Below are positions 1-5,883 of a DNA stretch of 12,137 bases, piece by piece (position 1 is the stretch's first letter; every line of letters starts with the position of its first letter). This DNA comes from JBBKWG01 sp037968835 (GTDB taxonomy: Bacteria > Pseudomonadota > Alphaproteobacteria > Rhodobacterales > Rhodobacteraceae): NCBI GenBank assembly GCA_037968835.1, contig JBBKWG010000069.1:1-12137 (forward strand). Direction: 5' to 3'. The notes beneath the pieces were generated by a model. The model made no database searches. It was not told where the DNA came from and saw nothing but the letters and a program-made list of their open reading frames with translations. A program made the position numbers and the translations under genes.

Positions 1-464
1 AAGACGCTCGGCACACCCGCCATGACGTGGACATTTCCCAGCGTGAACCCCGGCGCGGTGGAAACGGGGTTGTCGATCAACGTCGCGCCATCGGGAATCC
101 GCGCCATTCTCAGACGGGCCGCGTTCAGTTCGCTTCCCTGCCGGTCATAATGTGCCTGAAGCAGGTCGCGCGCATCGTCGCGCACGTCAATCGCGGCACC
201 GAAGGCCGCTGCGATACAATCGGCTGTAATGTCGTCGTGAGTCGGACCGATTCCGCCAGACGTGAAGACGTGCTCATAAGCTTTTGATAATTCTGACACA
301 GATTCGACAATCGCGCGCTTGTCGTCGGACACGATCCGGACCTCTCTCAGGTCGATTCCGACTTCGTTCAACCGCCCGGCAAGGTAGTGCATGTTCGCAT
401 CCCGCGTCCTGCCTGACAGGATCTCGTCGCCGATCACAAGCATCGCGGCGGTCGGATTTGCCAT
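1..464 (-). CDS. CinA/MoaB-like molybdopterin-binding domain protein, partial (C-terminus outside window)
   Basis: The minus-strand frame opens with ATG at 464 and stays open for 154 codons to the left edge, so the C-terminus is missing. The N-terminus reads MANPTAAMLVIGDEILSGR, typical of the MoCF-binding domain of competence/damage-inducible protein A (CinA) and MoaB/MogA relatives. The hallmark loop GGIGPTHDD is at about residues 70-78, and an STAPGF segment followed by a GVP turn lies near the edge. An AAGGA Shine-Dalgarno sequence 8 bases upstream supports the start. Full CinA adds a C-terminal nicotinamide-nucleotide amidase domain; many alphaproteobacterial homologues are short and lack it, and the window cannot show which applies. 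The gene is divergent from sfsA with only 48 bases between them. The family call is firm, the exact biochemical role is not. Confidence 0.88.
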   Translation of the reverse strand, partial: MANPTAAMLVIGDEILSGRTRDANMHYLAGRLNEVGIDLREVRIVSDDKRAIVESVSELSKAYEHVFTSGGIGPTHDDITADCIAAAFGAAIDVRDDARDLLQAHYDRQGSELNAARLRMARIPDGATLIDNPVSTAPGFTLGNVHVMAGVPSV

Positions 465-475
465 GTCTGGTGTCC

Positions 476-503
476 TTGTTTCCATGCCCACATGCGGTAT
501 AGG
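476..503 (+). promoter_or_regulatory. Possible sfsA promoter
   Basis: TTGTTT (476-481) and TATAGG (498-503) are separated by 16 bases inside the short divergent gap. Transcription would begin around 510, almost at the chosen sfsA ATG (513), implying a leaderless or nearly leaderless message. That fits the lack of a well-spaced Shine-Dalgarno sequence. This is a pattern match only, on a weak -35. Confidence 0.25.
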
Positions 504-512
504 GCGGGGGCT

Positions 513-1220
513 ATGCGCTTTCCATCCCCTTTGGTGCCCGCCCGTCTGCTGCGGCGCTATAAACGCTTTCTGGCCGACGTCGTGCTGGAAGCGGACGGGC
601 GCGAGGTGACGGTGCATTGTCCCAACCCGGGCGCCATGCTTGGACTTGCCGAGCCGGGAATGCGGGTCTGGCTTGAGGCAAACGACGATCCGCGCAAGAA
701 GCTGAGTTACGGCTGGCGCCTGGTCGAGCTTGAAGGTGGGCATCTGGCCGGAATCGACACGAGCGTTCCAAACCGCGTTATTGGCGAGGCGCTGCGGGGC
801 GGTAAAATCGGCATGCTATCCGCGTACTCCGGGATTCGCGCCGAGGTTCCTTACAGTGCCAACAGCCGCGTAGATTTTCTACTGAGCGAACCGGGCTTGC
901 CGGACCTTTACCTTGAAGTGAAGAATGCTCATTTGTGTCGCAACGGCACCCTGGCCGAGTTTCCCGATTGCGTCACCGTTCGTGGCGCCAAACATCTGCG
1001 GGATCTGGCGGACATGGTTGCCGATGGGCACCGCGCGGTCATGCTCTACGTGGTCCAGCGCACCGATTGCGTTCGCTTCACGCTGGCGCGCGACCTTGAC
1101 CCGGCATACGGCGCAGCGTTCGACGTCGCACAAGCTGCCGGTGTTGAGGCGATGGTCTACGCAACAGCCATCTCGACGGACGGCGTCGTTCTGGGCGACG
1201 AGATAGCGATGAACGATTGA
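513..1220 (+). CDS. sfsA: DNA/RNA nuclease SfsA (sugar fermentation stimulation protein homologue)
   Basis: The 235-residue product matches SfsA along its length and is close to the E. coli protein (234 aa). Family features visible: the N-terminal RYKRFLADV segment (residues 15-23) of the OB-like domain; HCPNPGAM (35-42); the PD-(D/E)xK-type nuclease core with D121 in SRVDFLL and E135/K137 in YLEVKN; then AEFPDCVTVRGAKHLRDLA (148-166). SfsA was first linked to maltose metabolism regulation in E. coli and is now annotated as a nucleic-acid-binding nuclease; its physiological role is unsettled. An in-frame ATG at 492 would add seven residues (MRYRAGA) absent from typical family N-termini and overlaps the possible promoter, so 513 is preferred. 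A G-rich run directly precedes that ATG, and no well-spaced Shine-Dalgarno sequence is seen. map follows on the same strand. Confidence 0.93.
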   Translation: MRFPSPLVPARLLRRYKRFLADVVLEADGREVTVHCPNPGAMLGLAEPGMRVWLEANDDPRKKLSYGWRLVELEGGHLAGIDTSVPNRVIGEALRGGKIGMLSAYSGIRAEVPYSANSRVDFLLSEPGLPDLYLEVKNAHLCRNGTLAEFPDCVTVRGAKHLRDLADMVADGHRAVMLYVVQRTDCVRFTLARDLDPAYGAAFDVAQAAGVEAMVYATAISTDGVVLGDEIAMND

Positions 1221-1240
1221 GCGCAGTTTGAGGAGCATCT

Positions 1241-1270
1241 CTGGCACTTTTTGGACAAACGGCCTATATC
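1241..1270 (+). promoter_or_regulatory. Possible map promoter
   Basis: CTGGCA (1241-1246) matches four of six -35 consensus bases. It is followed after 18 bases by TATATC (1265-1270), which sits inside a GGCC...GGCC inverted repeat (1261-1275). Initiation near 1277 would leave about 22 bases of leader carrying the ribosome site of the GTG start at 1299. It would also exclude the upstream TTG at 1251. Pattern match only. Confidence 0.25.
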
Positions 1271-1285
1271 GGGCCAAAAGACGAT

Positions 1286-1290
1286 TGAGG
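1286..1290 (+). promoter_or_regulatory. Ribosome binding site deciding the map start
   Basis: TGAGG at 1286-1290 lies 8 bases before the GTG at 1299. The alternative upstream TTG (1251) has its nearest purine-rich site (GAGGAG, about 1230-1235) 15 bases away, which is too distant. Confidence 0.5.
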
Positions 1291-1298
1291 ATTTGAAC

Positions 1299-2111
1299 GT
1301 GGACGAACGGACTCAGGGCCGCCTTACCAAAGACGGTATCCGCATCTACGAACGCGAGGATTTCGCCGGAATGCATCGCGCCGGCGCACTGGCCGCGCGT
1401 ATTCTGGATGACATCGCGCCAATGGTGATGCCCGGCCGCACAACGGGCGAGATCGACGCGGCAATCATGCAGATGGTTGAAACGGCGGGCGGGACGTCGG
1501 CGACGATCGGCTACAAAGGCTATCAGCACGCCAGTTGCATCAGCGTCAATCACGTGGTCTGCCACGGCATTCCGGGCGACAAGCTGCTGAAAGAAGGCGA
1601 TATTCTTAATGTCGATGTCACCGTTATCGTTGATGGCTGGTATGGCGACACCAGCCGGATGTATGTCGCCGGCAAGCTTGCTCGAAAGGCCGAACGTCTG
1701 ATCGACGTGACCCACGACGCTTTGTTCAAGGGGATCGAGGCGGTGAAGCCAGGAAACACCTTCGGTGACATCGGTCATGCCATTCAGGCCTATGTCGAGG
1801 CCAACAGGATGTCGGTAGTGCGCGATTTCTGCGGGCACGGACTTGGGCGGGTTTTTCACGCGCCGCCGAACGTCCTGCACTACGGTCGACCGGGAACGGG
1901 GCCGATTCTGGAGGCCGGGATGTTCTTCACGATTGAACCGATGGTGAATCTGGGGCGTCCCGAAACCAAGGTGCTCGCTGATGACTGGACCGCCGTCACG
2001 CGTGACAAATCGCTTTCGGCGCAGTTCGAGCATTCGGTCGGGGTGACGGAAGACGGCTGCGAGGTGTTCACGCTTTCCCCCGCCGGAAAATTCCATCCGA
2101 CCTGGGTATAG
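1299..2111 (+). CDS. map: Type I methionine aminopeptidase
   Basis: This cytosolic metallo-enzyme removes the initiator methionine from nascent proteins. From the GTG start the product has 270 residues in the pita-bread fold. All catalytic positions are present at a constant offset of +9 from E. coli MetAP: H89 in NHVVCHGIP, metal ligands D106 (NVDVTV) and D117 (GDTS), H180 (CGHGLG), E213 (FTIEPM) and E244 (QFEHSV). H187 of the FHAPPNVLHY segment lies in the usual substrate region. The frame is open back to a TTG at 1251, adding 16 residues, but that start has a poorly placed ribosome site, so GTG 1299 is chosen. The gene lies 78 bases after sfsA and ends 3 bases from the convergent DUF2783 gene, with no terminator hairpin between them. 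The enzyme call is certain; the start is less so. Confidence 0.95.
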   Translation: MDERTQGRLTKDGIRIYEREDFAGMHRAGALAARILDDIAPMVMPGRTTGEIDAAIMQMVETAGGTSATIGYKGYQHASCISVNHVVCHGIPGDKLLKEGDILNVDVTVIVDGWYGDTSRMYVAGKLARKAERLIDVTHDALFKGIEAVKPGNTFGDIGHAIQAYVEANRMSVVRDFCGHGLGRVFHAPPNVLHYGRPGTGPILEAGMFFTIEPMVNLGRPETKVLADDWTAVTRDKSLSAQFEHSVGVTEDGCEVFTLSPAGKFHPTWV

Positions 2112-2114
2112 TCT

Positions 2115-2297
2115 TCACTTCGCAGCGTTCAGCGCCTCCCGAAGGGTGGCGCGGTCGCCGATGTGATTGGCGAGGATGAGGATCAGGCGCGCGTTCAGAT
2201 CGTCGCTTTCGTCTTTGCTCAGGCCCTCGTGCGCGCGTAGCAATTCGTCGTAGAACCCATCGGGGTCGGCGATGTTGGGCGTCAGGTTCAATGTCAT
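2115..2297 (-). CDS. Small DUF2783 family protein, candidate partner of the adjacent FAD hydroxylase
   Basis: A 60-residue acidic, mostly helical-looking protein with no Cys, signal peptide or membrane segment. The core GFYDELLRAHEGLS (residues 14-27) and LNARLILILANHIGD (34-48) are recognised as DUF2783, whose function is unknown. It starts 4 bases after the stop of the FAD hydroxylase, with a GGAG ribosome site 7 bases before its ATG lying in the end of that gene, so the two are likely coupled. In Pseudomonas putida the 3-hydroxyphenylacetate 6-hydroxylase consists of a flavoprotein (MhaA) and a small coupling protein (MhaB). By size, position and pathway this protein is a candidate MhaB equivalent, but that is inference, not a sequence match I could verify. 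It is the last gene of the operon and faces map tail to tail. Confidence 0.85.
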   Translation of the reverse strand: MTLNLTPNIADPDGFYDELLRAHEGLSKDESDDLNARLILILANHIGDRATLREALNAAK

Positions 2298-2301
2298 GGG
2301 T

Positions 2302-3924
2302 TCACTCCATCCCGATCGCGCGGCGCAGCGCCAAGCGAACGGCTGTTTCGTCGTAGGCCGGCCAGCGCGCGACGATGTGTTGATCCGGCCGGATCAGATA
2401 GACCGCGCTGTCGGAATCGCCCAGATAGCGGTCGCGAAATGCGCCGGCGTCGACCGTGAGACTGACCGATTTTGCCACTACGCCGTTTTCGGTGATCTCG
2501 TCTGGCGTGGCGGTATTGAGAGCCAGGATGATGAATGATCCGTCCAACCTGTTCAGCAGAAACCCGCCATCGACCGGCGCATTGGGGCAGGGTGCACCGG
2601 GTCGCGTGACGTGCGGACCTCGCAGCGCGTCCTCGCCAAAAAGCGGGAAGCCGTCATAGCAACAGGGGAGCGAAAGTCGGCCGGAATTCACCAACGGGCG
2701 CGCGAAGGGTTGCGACTTGGCAAGTGTCAGAACTGCGTTCCGGAACACCTTGCTGATGTCGGATTTTGGGGTCAGGAAGTCAGTGGAGCGCGTTGAATTC
2801 AGTATGTTTTCCTCGGCACCGTGAACACGTTCATCTGAATAGCTGTCCAGCAGCAGATCGTTCGCCAACCCGCGAAGAACCAAATCCAGTTTCCAGCCCA
2901 GATTGTCGGCATCCTGCACGCCCGAGTTGGCACCTCGCGCGCCGAATGGCGAAACCTGATGCGCACTGTCACCGGCGAACAGGACGCGCCCGTGCCGGAA
3001 CTTCTCCATCCGGCGGCACTGGAACGTGTAGATGGAGGTCCATTCCAGATCGTACTTGGGGAGCGTCCCGGTTTGCGAGGAGAGCATCGCGTCGACGCGG
3101 GCGCGCACCCGCACGGGATCGAGTTCCTGCGCGCGGTCGATGTTCCACCCCAGTTGAAAGTCTATTCGCCAGATATCGTCGGGCTGTTTGTGCAGAAGCG
3201 CGGATTGCCCGGCGTTCTCGAACGGCGGCTCGAACCAGAACCAGCGTTCGGTCGGGAAGTCGGCCTTCATCTTCACGTCGGCGATGAGGAAGTTGTCCTC
3301 GAAAACCCGCCCTTCGAATCCCAGTCCAAGCATATCGCGCATGGGCGAGCGCGCGCCGTCGCAGGCAACCGCCCAGTCAGCCTCGATTTCATAGGGACCG
3401 TCGGGCGTTTCGATGCCAAGTGTCATGTAATCGCCGCTGTCGTAAATCGCCGTCACGCAATTGCAGCCGCGGATCTTGATAGGCGCGCCTTGTTCTTGCT
3501 CCCGGCGGATCGCATCGACCAAAAACTTTTCGAAGTAGGGTTGCTGAAGGTTGATGAACGCCGGATTGCGGTATCCACCCTCAGGTGAGAGGTTGAACTC
3601 AAAGACCTCTTCGTTGGCGTGAAAGACTTTCCCGACGTTCCACACCACGCCCTTTTCGACCATTTCGCGCCCACAACCAAGGCGATCTGCGATGTCGAGC
3701 GTCCGGCGCGAAAAACAGATCGCGCGTGATCCAAGGCCAACGCCGTCGTGGTCGTCGAGCAAAAGAACCGGCGTCCCGCGACGTCCGAGATCAAGCGCGA
3801 GCGTCAATCCGACCGGTCCGCCACCGACGATGACAACGGGGTGGCGGACGGGTGGGGCCGACTGGTCGGGCACGCGTTCGTAGGGGTAGAGCCGAAAGGC
3901 GGTCTTGTAACCCGTTTCCGCCAT
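2302..3924 (-). CDS. FAD-dependent aromatic hydroxylase (PheA/TfdB/MhpA type), possible 3-hydroxyphenylacetate 6-hydroxylase
   Basis: The 540-residue group A flavoprotein monooxygenase has the FAD-binding GGGPVG at residues 34-39, the DG motif (CDGARSPMR, 188-196) contacting FAD and NAD(P)H, and the GD motif (LFAGDSAHQVSPFGARG, 315-331). A C-terminal thioredoxin-like domain of the phenol-hydroxylase type spans about 430-540 (DGGFLLNR, YLIRPDQHIVARWP). These enzymes insert one oxygen into a phenolic ring. Its place behind hmgA and fahA suggests that the product is homogentisate, so 3-hydroxyphenylacetate is the most economical substrate guess, as for MhaA of P. putida. A different phenol cannot be excluded. 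ATG 3924 is chosen because GGAGGT lies 9 bases upstream and the Rossmann strand follows at a normal distance. The frame continues to an ATG at 4044, but that would overlap the MBL gene and add 40 residues unlike the family. The next gene starts 4 bases on. Confidence 0.87.
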   Translation of the reverse strand: MAETGYKTAFRLYPYERVPDQSAPPVRHPVVIVGGGPVGLTLALDLGRRGTPVLLLDDHDGVGLGSRAICFSRRTLDIADRLGCGREMVEKGVVWNVGKVFHANEEVFEFNLSPEGGYRNPAFINLQQPYFEKFLVDAIRREQEQGAPIKIRGCNCVTAIYDSGDYMTLGIETPDGPYEIEADWAVACDGARSPMRDMLGLGFEGRVFEDNFLIADVKMKADFPTERWFWFEPPFENAGQSALLHKQPDDIWRIDFQLGWNIDRAQELDPVRVRARVDAMLSSQTGTLPKYDLEWTSIYTFQCRRMEKFRHGRVLFAGDSAHQVSPFGARGANSGVQDADNLGWKLDLVLRGLANDLLLDSYSDERVHGAEENILNSTRSTDFLTPKSDISKVFRNAVLTLAKSQPFARPLVNSGRLSLPCCYDGFPLFGEDALRGPHVTRPGAPCPNAPVDGGFLLNRLDGSFIILALNTATPDEITENGVVAKSVSLTVDAGAFRDRYLGDSDSAVYLIRPDQHIVARWPAYDETAVRLALRRAIGME

Positions 3925-3946
3925 GAGCGATCGACCTCCGTTTCGG

Positions 3947-4897
3947 TTAGCTCTGAAGGGCGGCCCACATTTCCAGATCACGCTCGGCTGTCCAGATGCG
4001 CGGGGTGTCGATGCCGCGTGCCTCGTCATAAGCGCGCGCGACATTGAAGGGCAGGCAATGTTCGTAGATCGCGTAGTCGCTGAATTTCGGATCGCAGGCG
4101 GCGCGCACGTCGTCCCACGCTTCTTTCAGCGTGCCACCCCGCGCAGCAACGCGGGCGGCTGGAGTATATGTGCTGTCGACGAAATCGCGGGTCGAGACCA
4201 GTGCGCGGTGGACCGCGTCCTTACCGATCAGAGCGCCGCCACGACCCGGCGCGATGGCATCGACGTCGAACAGCGCAATGTTGTCGAGCGTATCCCCCCA
4301 ATCGTTGAAATGTCCGTCGCCGCAATAGCAAGCCGAATGATCCTCGACGATGTCACCGGTGAACATGACGTTTTCGTCGGGTACGTGGATGACGATGTCA
4401 CCTGCGGTATGTGCCCTGCCAAGGTGCATCAGGTCGATGCGTCGTTGGCCCAGGTAAACGGTCATCGTTTCCGAGAACGTCGTCGTTGGATAGGTGAGGC
4501 CCGGGATAGACTCGTGGCCTTCGAACAAGCGGGGAAACCGCTGGAACTCGCTGTCCCAATCCTCCTGCCCACGCTCAATAACCATGGCGCGGGCGGTATC
4601 GCCCATGATGATCTGATCGGCACCATAGGCCGACGCGCCCAGCACACGGACGGCGTGGTAATGGGTCAGAACCACGTGCGAAATCGGCTTGTCGGTGACC
4701 GTGCGCACTTTCTCGATAACCTTGGCGGCAAGGCGTGGCGTCGCCTGTGCTTCGACGATCATCACGCTGTCGTCACCGATAATGACGCCTGAATTAGGAT
4801 CGCCCTCGGCCGTGAATGCCCAGAGATCGCGACCGACTTCGTCGAATGTGATGGTCTTCTCGGTGAGGTCGCCCTGAGACGCGAATGCCTTGGTCAT
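3947..4897 (-). CDS. MBL-fold metallo-hydrolase-like protein with degenerate second metal site
   Basis: A 316-residue cytosolic protein without a signal peptide. The metallo-beta-lactamase fold is clear: VMIVEAQ (45-51), VVLTHYHAVR (75-84), HTAGDIVIHVP (163-173), VMFTGDIVEDH (177-187) and APGRGGAL (216-223). Ligands of the first metal remain (H79, H81, H163, bridging D182). The canonical HxHxDH motif reads HYHAVR and the usual PGHG reads PGRG, so all second-site ligands (Asp, His, His) are V83, R84 and R219. It may bind one metal or act without classic hydrolysis. Its ATG overlaps the fahA stop in an ATGA, with AAAGG 7 bases upstream inside fahA, and the hydroxylase gene follows after 22 bases. 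The location implies a role in aromatic-acid breakdown, perhaps thioester or lactone handling, repair, or work on a pathway intermediate. No substrate can be named. I have the impression that the HxHxVR form recurs in roseobacter homologues; this is unverified. Confidence 0.88.
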   Translation of the reverse strand: MTKAFASQGDLTEKTITFDEVGRDLWAFTAEGDPNSGVIIGDDSVMIVEAQATPRLAAKVIEKVRTVTDKPISHVVLTHYHAVRVLGASAYGADQIIMGDTARAMVIERGQEDWDSEFQRFPRLFEGHESIPGLTYPTTTFSETMTVYLGQRRIDLMHLGRAHTAGDIVIHVPDENVMFTGDIVEDHSACYCGDGHFNDWGDTLDNIALFDVDAIAPGRGGALIGKDAVHRALVSTRDFVDSTYTPAARVAARGGTLKEAWDDVRAACDPKFSDYAIYEHCLPFNVARAYDEARGIDTPRIWTAERDLEMWAALQS

Positions 4898-5883
4898 TTC
4901 AAGCCTTTCATTTGCTGCTCGATGCTTCCGAAGATGGATTGCCCACGCGCGTCCTCCATCCAGATTCTTACCGTGTCACCAAGTTGAAGAAATGGCGTTT
5001 TGGCCGATCCGTGAAGGATTTTTTCGACAACGCGCTGTTCGGCGATGCACGAATAGCCCTTCCCGCCCTCGGCGACAGGCAACCCCGGTCCGCCGTCGGC
5101 GTCGCGATTGGAAACCGTGCCGGAGCCGATTACGGTGCCCGCCGCAAGCGATCGCGTCTTTGCGGCATGGGCGATGAGTTGTCCGAAATCGAACGTCATA
5201 TCGACGCCGGCGTCTGCGCGTCCGAAGGGTTGGCCGTTCAGGTCGACGCGAAGAACGCCGGTCAGTTTACGCCCGTCCCAACCGGGCACCGCGTCAGGCG
5301 TGACAGCGCAGGGCGAACAGGCGGATGCAGGTTTGGATTGCACGAATCCAAAACCTTTCGACAACTCGTCGGGTATGAGGTTTCGCAGCGAAACGTCGTT
5401 CAATAGCATGATGTAGCGAATTGATTTAGCTGCTTCTTCCGGCCCGGTTCCCCTTGGCACGAATACCGTGATAACTGCGATCTCGGCCTCGAAATCGACA
5501 CCCCAGTTGGGATCGCCGGTTATATCATCGGTCGAGGCGAGAAATCCGTCGGAGGCGCCCTGATACATCAGCGGATCGCTCCAGAAGGTGTCCGGCATCA
5601 CGGCCCCGCGTGCCTTTCGCACCAGATCGACGTGGTTCACATAGGCAGAGCCGTCGAGGAATTGATAAGATCGTGGTAGCGGCGCAAAGGCGGCGGAAGA
5701 ATTAAAGGGCTCCGAGCGGCCAAGATGTCTCGCGATGTCCTCCGCTCCGAAATCCTGGTCCAGCAAGTCCTGAAGCACCAGATTCTTTACGGCGCGGCAC
5801 GATGTCAGATCGTCAGATACAATCACAAGCTGGCCGTCGCGAAAGTGCGGCTTTTTTTGAACGGGACGCGTTGCAACCTTCAT
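4894..5883 (-). CDS. fahA: Fumarylacetoacetase (fumarylacetoacetate hydrolase family)
   Basis: A 329-residue FAH-superfamily hydrolase, predicted to split fumarylacetoacetate into fumarate and acetoacetate as the last step of homogentisate breakdown. The metal-binding core shows WGVDFEAEIAVI (residues 127-138; E132 and E134 match the family ExE pair) and LLNDVSLRNL (160-169; D163 the third acidic ligand). H84 in YVNHVDLVRKARG sits where the catalytic His is expected. VIGSGTVSNRD (251-261) is the glycine-rich loop near the active site. The family is broad (it also includes isomerases and acylpyruvases), but the translational overlap with hmgA makes fumarylacetoacetase the best call. Direct hydrolysis of the maleyl isomer is also possible, since no isomerase gene is seen. 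The start overlaps the hmgA stop in an ATGA with only a weak ribosome site, consistent with translational coupling. Confidence 0.9.
   Translation of the reverse strand: MKVATRPVQKKPHFRDGQLVIVSDDLTSCRAVKNLVLQDLLDQDFGAEDIARHLGRSEPFNSSAAFAPLPRSYQFLDGSAYVNHVDLVRKARGAVMPDTFWSDPLMYQGASDGFLASTDDITGDPNWGVDFEAEIAVITVFVPRGTGPEEAAKSIRYIMLLNDVSLRNLIPDELSKGFGFVQSKPASACSPCAVTPDAVPGWDGRKLTGVLRVDLNGQPFGRADAGVDMTFDFGQLIAHAAKTRSLAAGTVIGSGTVSNRDADGGPGLPVAEGGKGYSCIAEQRVVEKILHGSAKTPFLQLGDTVRIWMEDARGQSIFGSIEQQMKGLK

Noticed and set aside
1242..1256. TGGCAC followed by TTGG, resembling a sigma-54 (-24/-12) promoter before map
   Set aside because: The second element is two bases too close and lacks GC at the required spacing; a sigma-70-type reading of the same region fits better.
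879..2096. A 405-codon open frame on the minus strand opposite sfsA and map
   Set aside because: It is a mirror frame of two certain genes in high-GC DNA. Its product is rich in His, Arg and Asp without a recognisable domain and covers two unrelated genes.
3925..4044. N-terminal extension of the FAD hydroxylase to ATG 4044
   Set aside because: It would overlap the MBL-fold gene by about 100 bases, adds 40 residues before the conserved N-terminus, and ATG 3924 has a strong GGAGGT site.
3923..4792. A 289-codon plus-strand open frame opposite the MBL-fold gene
   Set aside because: Shadow of the MBL-fold gene; no domain, no fitting context.
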